Position numbers and translations under genes: made by a program. A stretch of 64,000 bases of DNA. Origin: Candidatus Thiodiazotropha sp. LNASS1. GTDB lineage: Bacteria > Pseudomonadota > Gammaproteobacteria > Chromatiales > Chromatiaceae. Within the stretch, counting starts at the first letter, position 1. Every line of letters begins with the position of its first letter. The notes beneath the pieces are model-generated. The model was not told where the DNA came from, did no database searches, and saw only the letters and a program-made list of their open reading frames with translations. The stretch spans positions 372,001 through 436,000 of the forward strand of contig NZ_OZ156465.1 of the NCBI RefSeq assembly GCF_964212655.1. Reading direction: 5' to 3'. Below are positions 18,072 through 26,500 of the stretch, one piece after another.

Positions 18072-18730
18072 ACACACCAGTTGACTTTCTTCTATGGGTT
18101 AGAGGGCCGGGTTTTGATATCGCACTGGTGGTGCTGTTGATCGGTATTCTGATCCGGCTACTCGAGGTATTGATATTAGGTCGCAAGCCCGACTACTCAG
18201 AGCCCAGAGGGGCGGAACTGGGGTCCGGCCTGCGAACTGTGGTTACACGAACCTTGCCGGAAAAGGGTTCCTTCAGGCGTTCACCGTTCACGGTGGTTGG
18301 TGGTTATATCTGGCATATCGGTTTCTTCATCAGCCTTTTTCTGTTCATTCCACATATCGAGCTGATCCATGCCACCATCGGTCTCAGCTGGCCGGGTATT
18401 GCCAGCAATCTGGTTGATGCCGTCGCTGCAGTAACCATTGTCACCCTGGTGGCGATGTTGTTCAGCCGTCTGAGCCATCCAGTGAAGCGTTACCTCAGTG
18501 GTCCGGAAGATTACCTGACCTGGTTGGTAACGATTCTGCCCATGATCACGGGTTATCTGGCCTACCATCGGATGGTCGATCCCTATCCGCTGGTGCTGGG
18601 TCTGCACATTCTCAGTGTGGAAATCCTGATGGTGGTATTTCCCTTTACCAAACTGATGCATGCTTTCACATTCTTTATCGCCCGTTGGTATAACGGGGCC
18701 ATGGCAGGTCGCAGAGGAGTTCAGTCATGA
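18068..18730 (+). CDS. isp1: Isp1, cytochrome b-type membrane subunit of the hydrogenase
   Basis: Integral membrane protein of 220 residues resembling the NarI/DsrM cytochrome b family, with about five transmembrane helices and paired histidines on the helices (GGYIWHIGFF, PHIELIHATIGL, GLHILSVEI). It probably passes electrons from the periplasmic hydrogenase to Isp2 or quinone. The start overlaps the hynS stop by four bases (ATGA) and its stop overlaps isp2 similarly, so hynS-isp1-isp2 are tightly coupled. Confidence 0.9.
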   Translation: MNTPVDFLLWVRGPGFDIALVVLLIGILIRLLEVLILGRKPDYSEPRGAELGSGLRTVVTRTLPEKGSFRRSPFTVVGGYIWHIGFFISLFLFIPHIELIHATIGLSWPGIASNLVDAVAAVTIVTLVAMLFSRLSHPVKRYLSGPEDYLTWLVTILPMITGYLAYHRMVDPYPLVLGLHILSVEILMVVFPFTKLMHAFTFFIARWYNGAMAGRRGVQS

Positions 18731-19992
18731 GCGAAGCAACCCTTGAACGAGGCATGAATGTCTTTCGTGAACAGATGAACGCACCGATTGCTTCCTTTTT
18801 CTCCAGTTGCGTGAATTGCGGTATGTGTGCCGAGGCCTGCCTCTTCTATACCGAGACAGGCGACCCAAAATACACACCTATCAACAAACTGGAACCACTG
18901 CGTCGTGTATGGGAGCAGGAGTTTACCCTTTGGGGTAAATTGAAATCGATGCTCGGTTTGAGCGAACCGGTTTCCGACGAACTCCTGGAGGAGTGGGAGC
19001 CTCTGATCTACGATGCCTGCACCCTGTGCGGACGCTGCTCCATGGTCTGCCCGGTAGGCAACGATATCAGTTACATGATCCGGCATGCCAGAGAGGGATT
19101 CGTTGCTGCGGGTTACTCGCCGAAAGGTATGAAAGGCGCCAGTCGCAGAGCGGTGACAATCGGCAGCCCGATGGGAGTTAAGTTCCCCGCATTGGCGGCG
19201 CAGATCAAACATGTGGAGGCCGATACCGGATTGAAGATTCCGGTGGATGTGGAGGGCGTCGACTATATGGCGTTGCTTTCCTCCATGGAGATCATGAACT
19301 TCCCGGAATATCTGGAGGCCTTATCCCGCATCTTCAAACAGGCGGGTGTGACCTGGACGATCAGTTCCGAAGCCTTCGAGGCGACTAACTCGGGTATTCA
19401 GATCGGCTCCTCGGATATCGCCCGAGTGCTTGTCGATCGGGTCGTGGTCGCGGCCGAGAAACTGAAGGTCAAATATGTCATCAGCCCTGAGTGCGGGCAT
19501 GCCTATACCGCAATTCGCTGGGAGGGTCCAAACCTCATCGGCAGACCTTACAAGTTCAAGGTCGTGCACATCCTGGAGCTGCTGGACGAGCTGCGTGAAA
19601 GCGGTCGGTTGAAGACAGAGGGCATGGATGAGACTCGGCTGACCTTCCATGATCCGTGTCAGATCGTCCGCAAGGGCGGTGTATTGGAACCACCGCGTAA
19701 CCTTCTCAAGATGGTCGCCAGTGAATTTGTCGAAATGCAGGATGCCAGAGAGATGAACTGGTGTTGTGGCGGAGGTGGAGGCGTGAGTGCCAATGAGAGG
19801 GCGGAAGAATTGCGTCTTAAGGTATTCAAACGCAAGAAGACGCAACTCGATGAGCTGAATGTGGAGACCCTGGTTACGGCCTGTGCGAATTGCAGGCTGA
19901 TTATAGAGGAGGGTCTCGAAGAGTACCGCATGGAGATTCCGGTTGTGGGTTTGACAGAGATGCTTGCTGAGCATCTGGTAAAAGAAGAGTGA
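18727..19992 (+). CDS. isp2: Isp2, HdrD-like iron-sulfur subunit of the hydrogenase
   Basis: 421-residue cytoplasmic iron-sulfur protein related to heterodisulfide reductase HdrD and DsrK. Two [4Fe-4S] motifs lie near the N terminus (CVNCGMCAEAC and CTLCGRCSMVCPVGND). The CCG domains follow, the last with WCCGGGGGVS and TACANC. In Thiocapsa-type enzymes Isp1/Isp2 link hydrogen oxidation to sulfur metabolism or the quinone pool. Coupled to isp1 by a 4-base overlap. Confidence 0.92.
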   Translation: MSEATLERGMNVFREQMNAPIASFFSSCVNCGMCAEACLFYTETGDPKYTPINKLEPLRRVWEQEFTLWGKLKSMLGLSEPVSDELLEEWEPLIYDACTLCGRCSMVCPVGNDISYMIRHAREGFVAAGYSPKGMKGASRRAVTIGSPMGVKFPALAAQIKHVEADTGLKIPVDVEGVDYMALLSSMEIMNFPEYLEALSRIFKQAGVTWTISSEAFEATNSGIQIGSSDIARVLVDRVVVAAEKLKVKYVISPECGHAYTAIRWEGPNLIGRPYKFKVVHILELLDELRESGRLKTEGMDETRLTFHDPCQIVRKGGVLEPPRNLLKMVASEFVEMQDAREMNWCCGGGGGVSANERAEELRLKVFKRKKTQLDELNVETLVTACANCRLIIEEGLEEYRMEIPVVGLTEMLAEHLVKEE

Positions 19993-20057
19993 GTATCACT
20001 AGGGCCTGTAAACAGTCCTGGCAGCATGGCTAATCGTATCGACAGGAGACGAGAGAA

Positions 20058-21779
20058 ATGAGTAACAGAATCGTCGTTGACCCCATCACCAGAATAGAAG
20101 GTCATCTGCGTATCGAGGCCCAGATGGATGGTGATCAGATAGCCAGTGCTTATTCATCGGGGACCATGGTTCGCGGCATCGAAATCATACTCAAGGGCCG
20201 GGATCCCCGGGATGCCTGGGCCTTTACGCAGCGTATATGCGGTGTCTGCACCCTGGTGCATGGAATCGCTTCGGTACGCGCGGTAGAAGATGCCCTCAAC
20301 TATCCGATTCCGCCAAATGCACAGCTGATACGCAATCTCATGATCGGTGCCCAGTATATCCATGATCATGTGATGCATTTCTATCACCTGCATGCCCTGG
20401 ATTGGGTGGACGTGGTGTCGGCACTCTCCGCCGACCCCGGCGAGACTGCCGCCTTGGCCCAGTCGATCAGCAATTGGCCGAAGGCATCTCCGGGCTATTT
20501 CTCGGATGTAAAAAAGAAACTGAAGGGATTTGTCGATGCCGGGCAGTTGGGTATTTTCGCCAAGGCCTATTGGGGGCACGAGGTCTACAAGTTACCACCG
20601 GCCGCGAATCTGATGGCGGTTGCCCACTATCTGGAGGCCCTTGAGTGGCAGCGTGACGTTGTCAAGCTGCATGCCATATTCGGCGGCAAGAATCCCCATC
20701 CCAACTTTCTGGTGGGCGGTGTGGCATCCGCCATCGATCTCAACTCCGACTCGGCCATCAACAGCAAGAAACTCTCTCAGGTACAAAACGTCATCAACAA
20801 GATGCGTGAATTTACCGACCAGGTCTATGTGCCCGATACGCTGGCGGTTGCGAGCTTCTACAAGGATTGGGGCGAGCGGGGAGAGGGACTGGGCAACTTC
20901 CTCTGCTACGGTGACCTGCCCGCCACTTCGATGGATGAGCCAGACAGTTTCTTCTTCCCAAGCGGCGTCATCCTGGACAGGGATATCTCAACCGTGCATC
21001 CGTTGGATCTGAACAATGCTGAAGAGATTCAGGAGCATATTGCACACTCATGGTACGACTACAGTAAGGGTAAGGATCAGGGTCTGCATCCTTATGAGGG
21101 CGAAACATCACTCAACTATACCGGCCCCGAACCCCCCTATGATCATCTGAACGTGGAGGAGTCCTACTCCTGGTTGAAGGCGCCGCGATGGAAGGGCAAG
21201 TCCGTTGAAGTGGGACCGTTGGCACGTGTCCTGATGTTGTACGCCAAGGGACATGAGCAGACCCGGGAATTGGTCAACATGACCCTGGGCAAGCTGGAAC
21301 TGCCGACCCGCGCGCTCTTCTCAACTCTTGGCAGAACCGCTGCAAGAACCCTCGAAACCAAGATCCTGGCGGATGCGATGCAGGGTTGGTATGACCAGCT
21401 GATCGCCAATATCAAGGCGGGGGATACCAAGACCTTCAACGAATCCCTGTGGGAGCCCGCCACCTGGCCGAATCAATGCAAGGGAGTGGGATTCATGGAA
21501 GCGCCCCGTGGCGCACTGGGACACTGGATCGTTATTGAGAATGGCAAGATCGCCAACTATCAAGCAGTGGTGCCGAGCACCTGGAACGCCGGGCCACGGG
21601 ACAGTACTGGTCAGGCCGGTGCATACGAGGCAGCGTTGCAGGATAACCACCAGCTCGCTGATGTAAAACAACCGGTGGAGATTCTGAGGACCATACACAG
21701 CTTCGACCCCTGCATTGCCTGTGCGGTCCACCTGTCGGATGAAGACGGTGAGGAGATGTTGCAGGTGAAGGTGAAATAA
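20058..21779 (+). CDS. hynL: [NiFe] uptake hydrogenase large subunit
   Basis: Catalytic NiFe subunit, 573 residues, H2 to 2H+ + 2e-. Both metal-binding motifs are intact: RICGVCTLVH near the N terminus (Cys61, Cys64) and DPCIACAVH near the C terminus (Cys552, Cys555, His558). A 15-residue tail after His558 is the expected peptide removed by the HupD-type protease encoded upstream. The start has AGGAGACGAG upstream. The subunit has no signal peptide and should travel with HynS through Tat. A clear terminator follows. Confidence 0.97.
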   Translation: MSNRIVVDPITRIEGHLRIEAQMDGDQIASAYSSGTMVRGIEIILKGRDPRDAWAFTQRICGVCTLVHGIASVRAVEDALNYPIPPNAQLIRNLMIGAQYIHDHVMHFYHLHALDWVDVVSALSADPGETAALAQSISNWPKASPGYFSDVKKKLKGFVDAGQLGIFAKAYWGHEVYKLPPAANLMAVAHYLEALEWQRDVVKLHAIFGGKNPHPNFLVGGVASAIDLNSDSAINSKKLSQVQNVINKMREFTDQVYVPDTLAVASFYKDWGERGEGLGNFLCYGDLPATSMDEPDSFFFPSGVILDRDISTVHPLDLNNAEEIQEHIAHSWYDYSKGKDQGLHPYEGETSLNYTGPEPPYDHLNVEESYSWLKAPRWKGKSVEVGPLARVLMLYAKGHEQTRELVNMTLGKLELPTRALFSTLGRTAARTLETKILADAMQGWYDQLIANIKAGDTKTFNESLWEPATWPNQCKGVGFMEAPRGALGHWIVIENGKIANYQAVVPSTWNAGPRDSTGQAGAYEAALQDNHQLADVKQPVEILRTIHSFDPCIACAVHLSDEDGEEMLQVKVK

Positions 21780-21807
21780 AGATACAACTTTTCCCTTGTA
21801 AGTTTAT

Positions 21808-21840
21808 GCCTCTGTCTGTTGTATAGGCAGGGGCTTTTTT
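21808..21840 (+). terminator. rho-independent terminator after hynL
   Basis: GCCTCTGTC (21808-21816) pairs with GGCAGGGGC (21826-21834), with a G-T wobble or two, across a nine-base loop and is followed by six T. It closes the hydrogenase structural operon. Confidence 0.85.
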
Positions 21841-21867
21841 AGTCGTTTGAAACCCTATTGAATGAAT

Positions 21868-22053
21868 ATCCGCAAATGAACGCAAATCACCGCGAAGAAA
21901 CGCAAATATGTTGTTAGTTTTTTTGTACCATCCCCAGTCCCTATGCTCCTCCGCGGGAACAACATAAACATATATAAAAGGTGCCTCTGAATTTATTAGA
22001 GGTTCATAAAAAATTGGCGATCATTTGTGGTGATTCGCGTTCATTCGCGGCTT
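21868..22053. repeat. inverted pair of dispersed CGCAAAT-type repeats after the hydrogenase operon
   Basis: Left arm 21868-21909 contains CCGCAAATGAACGCAAATCA. The right arm, about 22017-22053, is a diverged reverse complement (GATTCGCGTTCATTCGCGGC). About 107 AT-rich bases lie between. Same family as the elements at 14137, 32104 and 48719. It lies between the hydrogenase terminator and the cytochrome b gene; the rest of this 437-base gap shows no credible gene. Confidence 0.78.
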
Positions 22054-22216
22054 TCTATTTCAAACAGGCCATATTCACTATCAGGTTTTCAGGTGTAGGG
22101 TGCGGCTTGCCGCACCGCACCGTTCAGTTCGCTCAAACCGAAAAACTGATTTTCAGCTTGATTTCATCTACCTCTGCCATGCTCTCTCTCAACACGATGG
22201 ATTTGAGAGAGATACG

Positions 22217-22780
22217 ATGAATAGTCAAGATGAAATCAAAGTCTGGGACCCGCTGGTCAGGTTGTTTCATTGGAGCCTGGTGGGTGCATTCGCAGTTGCA
22301 TGGCTGACAGAGGACGAGTGGATGGGGCTGCATGTCAATGCAGGTTATCTGATCGCCGTGCTGTTGCTGTTTCGCCTGGTATGGGGTATTTTAGGTACCC
22401 GTTACGCGCGCTTCACCGACTTTGTCAAATCCCCGTCCACTGTGGTTGCCTATCTGCGGGATCTCGTTCAGTTACGTGCCGAACGTACCCTTGGCCACAA
22501 TCCTGCCGGCGGTGCGATGATCGTCGCATTGCTGACAACACTCCTGATAACCAGTTTGACCGGTTTACTTGCATACGGCGCCACCGGGGCAGGTCCGTTG
22601 GCCGATGTGTTCTTTTCCAGCACCGCTTATGGCAGTGAATTTCTGGAAGAGGTGCATGAGTTCTTTGCCAACTTCACACTTTTTCTCGTAGTGGTACATC
22701 TGATCGGTGTGGGATTCGGTTCAATGTCCCATCGGGAAAATCTGGTGCGTGCAATGATTACCGGCAGTAAACGTGTATGA
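22217..22780 (+). CDS. cytochrome b561-type membrane protein
   Basis: Di-heme cytochrome b of the b561/HyaC-like group, 187 residues with four predicted membrane helices. Histidines lie in VWDPLVRLFHWSLVG, GLHVNAGYL, EVHEFFANF and VVVHLIG. The ATG at 22217 is preceded by GAGAGAG and gives the usual family N terminus (MNSQDEIKVWDP). It is followed by genes for SHP and a diheme cytochrome c, so its likely job is moving electrons between quinol and these periplasmic cytochromes, not serving the hydrogenase, which has its own Isp1. Confidence 0.88.
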   Translation: MNSQDEIKVWDPLVRLFHWSLVGAFAVAWLTEDEWMGLHVNAGYLIAVLLLFRLVWGILGTRYARFTDFVKSPSTVVAYLRDLVQLRAERTLGHNPAGGAMIVALLTTLLITSLTGLLAYGATGAGPLADVFFSSTAYGSEFLEEVHEFFANFTLFLVVVHLIGVGFGSMSHRENLVRAMITGSKRV

Positions 22781-22833
22781 CCGGTTTTGGAAAACCACTT
22801 TCGAAAGATGCTTATGTGTTGGAGACATGACTA

Positions 22834-23226
22834 ATGAAGTCGATCCTATTCTCATTACTGTTCTTAAGTACTGCTGTTCTGCAGGCGAACAACCTGGATA
22901 ACATGTTTGAGTCGTTTCAGGCCAGTGGGGCCGGACCTTTTTCCGCTGAACAGGGACGTGATGCCTGGGTGCGCGCGGTTATCGATAAAAAAAGCGGGAA
23001 ACCCAGGTCATGCAGTGACTGCCATGGTGAAGATCTAAGCAAGGCAGGCAAGCACATTAAGACGGGTAAACGAATTGAACCGATGGCGCCATCTGCTAAT
23101 GCGAAGCGCTTGAGTGATCCGAAAAAAATCAACAAATGGTTCAAACGCAACTGTAAGTGGACATGGGGAAGGGTATGCACACCCCAGGAGAAGGGTGATC
23201 TCCTGCTGTATCTTCAAAAACATTAG
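22834..23226 (+). CDS. SHP-type c-type cytochrome (DUF1924)
   Basis: Periplasmic monoheme cytochrome of 130 residues with a signal peptide (about 1-18). One heme site, CSDCH (60-64), and the C-terminal FKRNCKWTWGRVC segment, where Asn106 sits next to Cys107 and a second cysteine (Cys115) can form a disulfide. This matches the sphaeroides heme protein (SHP), whose asparagine heme ligand swings away to bind O2 or NO. The cytochrome b - SHP - diheme c arrangement is the known SHP gene cluster. Physiological substrate unresolved. Confidence 0.85.
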   Translation: MKSILFSLLFLSTAVLQANNLDNMFESFQASGAGPFSAEQGRDAWVRAVIDKKSGKPRSCSDCHGEDLSKAGKHIKTGKRIEPMAPSANAKRLSDPKKINKWFKRNCKWTWGRVCTPQEKGDLLLYLQKH

Positions 23227-23237
23227 TGAGGTAAATT

Positions 23238-23837
23238 ATGAAGACTAAAATATTCTGGTTGCTGCTTGCTTTACTGTTTGCATTGACCTTGCTGGGAAAT
23301 GGACTGGTTTTGGCTGATCGTGACGGGTCGCGAGAGGATGACGACGACTGGGGTGAACAGTTGTTTCGTGGTTGGTTTAAATCCGCAAACAAGCCGAACC
23401 ACAACCAGTATAGCCAGCTCTACCAAGAGGAGTGCGGCAGTTGTCATTTTCCCTATCAGCCTGTATTTCTTCCGGCAGCATCGTGGCGGACAATGATGGG
23501 AAAACTGGATGATCACTTTGGCGAAAATGCGGAGCTATCGGAGGAGGATCAAGCAACTCTATCGAGCTACCTGATTTCGAACGCTGCAGACAGGATCAAC
23601 AGAGAGATACCCAAAAAGGTAATGTGGTCATTGCGATCTTCGCCTGTGCCGGAAAGAATTACAGAAACCGGTTTTTTCAAGCATGAGCACAATGAAATAC
23701 CTTATTCTGTAAGGAATAAGAATAGTGGCGAAAAGCTCTCTTTCAGTAACTGCGACAGCTGTCATAAAAAGGCGTTGCAAGGATCCTATAACGAACACGA
23801 AATCAATATCCCGGGAATCGGTCGATGGGACGATTAG
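23238..23837 (+). CDS. diheme cytochrome c (DHC family)
   Basis: Secreted diheme cytochrome c of 199 residues, the usual electron-transfer partner of SHP. Signal peptide about 1-26; heme sites CGSCH (66-70) and CDSCH (172-176). Characteristic segments are FPYQPVFLPAASWRTMM and LDDHFGENAELSEED. Encoded 11 bases after the SHP gene with a GAGG ribosome-binding site. Confidence 0.88.
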   Translation: MKTKIFWLLLALLFALTLLGNGLVLADRDGSREDDDDWGEQLFRGWFKSANKPNHNQYSQLYQEECGSCHFPYQPVFLPAASWRTMMGKLDDHFGENAELSEEDQATLSSYLISNAADRINREIPKKVMWSLRSSPVPERITETGFFKHEHNEIPYSVRNKNSGEKLSFSNCDSCHKKALQGSYNEHEINIPGIGRWDD

Positions 23838-23900
23838 TGTGTGTTTCGACCGCTGGTGAAGCTATACTGCGGGCACTCAAGCCTGTTCTGATATATCAAG

Positions 23901-24215
23901 ATGGTAAGCATGCTGCATAAATCAACTGTTAAAACGCTGATCATGATGGTCCTCGTGATCTCCACTCTATCACTGGCCGACGAGGGTTATGAGGAGGTAA
24001 AACGACTTACCGAGTCTGGCGCTATATTGCCCTTCGAGGATCTGCTTCCGACTATACAGGCACTGCAGCCTGGCAGGATTCTTGAACTGGAGTTGGAACG
24101 TGAAGAGGGGGATTATATTTACGAGATAGAGATTCTCGATGAACAAGGCGCGGTATGGGAATTCAAGGTGGATGCTGCTACGGGTGAGATTCTGGAACGT
24201 GAACTGGAGGATTGA
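23901..24215 (+). CDS. PepSY domain periplasmic protein
   Basis: 104-residue secreted protein with an N-terminal signal peptide and one PepSY domain (LELEREEGDYIYEIEILDEQG, FKVDAATGEILE). Such small PepSY proteins often precede two-component systems in gammaproteobacteria and may modulate the sensor. Its stop lies 2 bases before the response-regulator start, so it is co-transcribed. The start may be ATG 23901 or the in-frame ATG 23910. Confidence 0.82.
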   Translation: MVSMLHKSTVKTLIMMVLVISTLSLADEGYEEVKRLTESGAILPFEDLLPTIQALQPGRILELELEREEGDYIYEIEILDEQGAVWEFKVDAATGEILERELED

Positions 24216-24217
24216 TC

Positions 24218-24886
24218 TTGCGTTTGTTGCTGGTTGAAGATGATGATCTCCTTGTGACTTCCTTGAAGCACGACCTGGAGCAGCAGGGATTTGCCGTCGA
24301 TCATGCCCATGAAGGCATCGAAGCGGAGTTCATGGGCGATAACATGGCGTATGATCTCATTGTCCTGGACCTTGGACTGCCCAACCGCTCCGGTCTGGAA
24401 GTGTTGAAGAACTGGCGGGCACGGGATAACCGTACACCGGTGATCATTCTCACCGGGCGGGATGCCTGGCATGAGCGGGTGGAGGGATTCAAGGCAGGTG
24501 CGGATGACTATCTCGGCAAGCCGTTTCATGTCGAAGAGCTTGTGGTGCGTTTACAGGCGCTGATTCGCCGCAGTCACGAGCTGGTCGGCGCCAGCCTGAA
24601 GTCAGGTGGCCTGGAACTGGACGAGGAGAGACAACAGGTCATACTGCCCGATCAACGACGGCTTGAGCTTACCGGCACTGAATTTCGACTGCTTCGCTGC
24701 TTTATCCTCAACAAGGGCAAGATACTCTCTAAAACACGGCTGACGGAGCATGTCTATGAACAGGACTTTGATCGAGACAGCAATCTGATTGAAGTCTATA
24801 TTCGCCGTTTGCGAGACAAGCTGGGTAAACAGGTGATCGAAACCCGTCGTGGACAGGGTTATATTTATGTCGGTATTGAGCAGTAA
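24218..24886 (+). CDS. OmpR/PhoP-family response regulator
   Basis: 222-residue regulator: receiver domain with phospho-acceptor Asp51 (LIVLDLGLP), then a winged-helix DNA-binding domain (TGTEFRLLRCF, SNLIEVYIRRLRDKLG). TTG at 24218 is preferred because GGAGG ends seven bases upstream and gives MRLLLVEDD; TTG at 24212 sits too close to the ribosome-binding site. The partner kinase overlaps it. The operon context points to control of the SHP/diheme cytochrome genes (inference). Confidence 0.92.
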   Translation: MRLLLVEDDDLLVTSLKHDLEQQGFAVDHAHEGIEAEFMGDNMAYDLIVLDLGLPNRSGLEVLKNWRARDNRTPVIILTGRDAWHERVEGFKAGADDYLGKPFHVEELVVRLQALIRRSHELVGASLKSGGLELDEERQQVILPDQRRLELTGTEFRLLRCFILNKGKILSKTRLTEHVYEQDFDRDSNLIEVYIRRLRDKLGKQVIETRRGQGYIYVGIEQ

Positions 24887-26207
24887 CTCCCTCGAACACC
24901 GCCTCCACCTTGGATTGGCACTCACTCTCATCGTGCTGATGGGGATGTTATGGCTGTTTGGCGCCAGGAGCATAGAAACCCTCACAGAGGATTTCATCGC
25001 CTCCAGACTTGAACACGACAGTGAGGCTTTGCTGAGTGCGATGATCATTAAGCAGCAACATCTCAAGGTCCGGCCTTCGCGTATCAATCAAATCTATCAT
25101 CGTCCCTATTCAGGCCACTACTATCTCGTTCGTCAGCAGGATGGCATTGAACTTACTTCGCGTTCACTGTGGGACTTCAAACTTCAGCTGCCGACATTGA
25201 AGCTAGGAGAAAAGAGACGTATCCACATACTTGGGCCGGATAAACAACAGTTGTTGGTATATGTTGCCGGCTTCAGAAAGCAGGGACTGGATTTGACTGT
25301 GGCGGTAGCGGAGGACCTCATGCCGATAAAACAGCAAAGGGATCTTTTCCTGCGCAACTTTGCCATATTGGCAATGGTGGGTTTGATCACGCTTTTGCTG
25401 GTTCAGGGTATGGTTGTCAGGCAGGCCTTCCGTCGTATAGAACCCTTGCGGGAGGAGGTTAAAAGTCTGGCCACAGGGGATGAGAAATCACTCAGTGAAG
25501 AGGTTCCGGATGAGATCTATCCATTGGTCAAGGAGATCAATCATCTGTTGCAGTTGCTCTCTAGACGCAATCAACGATCCCGAAATGCCCTGGGTAATCT
25601 CGCCCATGCATTGAAAGGCCCCATGAACCTGCTGACACATTACTTTGACAAATCAACAGATAGTGAAAACCGTATTGATAGCGCTCTGGCCGGTCAGCAG
25701 GTTGAGCGGGTAAGGCTATTGATCGATAGAGAGCTCAAACGCGCCCGCATTGCGGGCAGCGGTACTACGAGCCAAAGATTCGATCCACAAGTCGATCTAC
25801 TGGATTTGGTGACTGTCTTAAAGCAGATCTATCGGGATAAACAACTAACAATAGAGGCCGTCACAGCAAGAGTTCAACCACCATTCGGAGACCGGGAGGA
25901 TATCCTTGAATTATTGGGCAACCTGCTTGATAACGCCTGTAAATGGGCAAAAAGCAGGGTTCGCTGCACCATTTCCGGAAAAGAGCATTTGCAGATTGTT
26001 GTTGAAGACGATGGTGAGGGATTGGCGGATGAGGATGTCAGCAGACTGACAGCGCGCGGTAGCCGCCTGGATGAAAACAGAGAGGGACAGGGGCTGGGTC
26101 TGGCGATAGTGTCCGACGTGGTCAGTCTGTATGACGGTGAGTTGATCTTCGACCGGTCACCGGAACTGCGTGGGCTCAGAGTCAGCGTGGTTTTAAACCG
26201 TTTATAA
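24867..26207 (+). CDS. PhoQ-like sensor histidine kinase
   Basis: 446-residue membrane kinase: TM1 about 15-34, a periplasmic sensor of about 120 residues, TM2 about 165-185, HAMP-like linker, H-box GNLAHALKGP with the phospho-acceptor His, and ATPase boxes (NLLDNACKWA, EDDGEGL, GQGLGLAIV). The H-box with AHALKGP resembles the PhoQ/QseC side of the family. The start at ATG 24867 overlaps the regulator gene by 20 bases. Signal unknown. Confidence 0.9.
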   Translation: MSVLSSNSLEHRLHLGLALTLIVLMGMLWLFGARSIETLTEDFIASRLEHDSEALLSAMIIKQQHLKVRPSRINQIYHRPYSGHYYLVRQQDGIELTSRSLWDFKLQLPTLKLGEKRRIHILGPDKQQLLVYVAGFRKQGLDLTVAVAEDLMPIKQQRDLFLRNFAILAMVGLITLLLVQGMVVRQAFRRIEPLREEVKSLATGDEKSLSEEVPDEIYPLVKEINHLLQLLSRRNQRSRNALGNLAHALKGPMNLLTHYFDKSTDSENRIDSALAGQQVERVRLLIDRELKRARIAGSGTTSQRFDPQVDLLDLVTVLKQIYRDKQLTIEAVTARVQPPFGDREDILELLGNLLDNACKWAKSRVRCTISGKEHLQIVVEDDGEGLADEDVSRLTARGSRLDENREGQGLGLAIVSDVVSLYDGELIFDRSPELRGLRVSVVLNRL

Positions 26208-26288
26208 CAGGGTAGTGTGCGTCAATCAGCTGTATTCTTGAAACTGGCATATACTGAGGGTAATGTTTGTACGTTAAGGACGGTGAGT

Positions 26289-26489
26289 ATGAACCGATCA
26301 ACCCAAACACGACAAAGACTTGCCGGTGTGACACTGCTCGGATTTTTGCTCTTCTTTTCGCCTGTACTCACCTTGTTTGACAAGACCTCCGAGTGGGCCG
26401 GCATTCCCATCAGCTACCTCTACCTCTTTGGCATCTGGTTGGCCTTGATTTTGTTGGCTGCGTGGACAGTCGAGGGTAGAAAACACTAA
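26289..26489 (+). CDS. small two-helix membrane protein upstream of a CbrA-like kinase (CbrX-like)
   Basis: 66-residue protein with two hydrophobic helices (VTLLGFLLFFSPVLTLF and YLYLFGIWLALILLAAW). The ATG at 26289 is chosen because AAGGACGG precedes it. It lies 11 bases before a solute-symporter/histidine-kinase hybrid, the position and size of CbrX in pseudomonads and of small subunits paired with SSS-family transporters. A role as an accessory subunit of the transporter domain is inferred. Confidence 0.7.
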   Translation: MNRSTQTRQRLAGVTLLGFLLFFSPVLTLFDKTSEWAGIPISYLYLFGIWLALILLAAWTVEGRKH

Positions 26490-26500
26490 CGGTAGGCAGC

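Noticed and set aside
21981-22220. Small plus-strand frame between hynL and cytochrome b
   Set aside because: It lies over the repeat element and has no ribosome-binding site or recognisable features.
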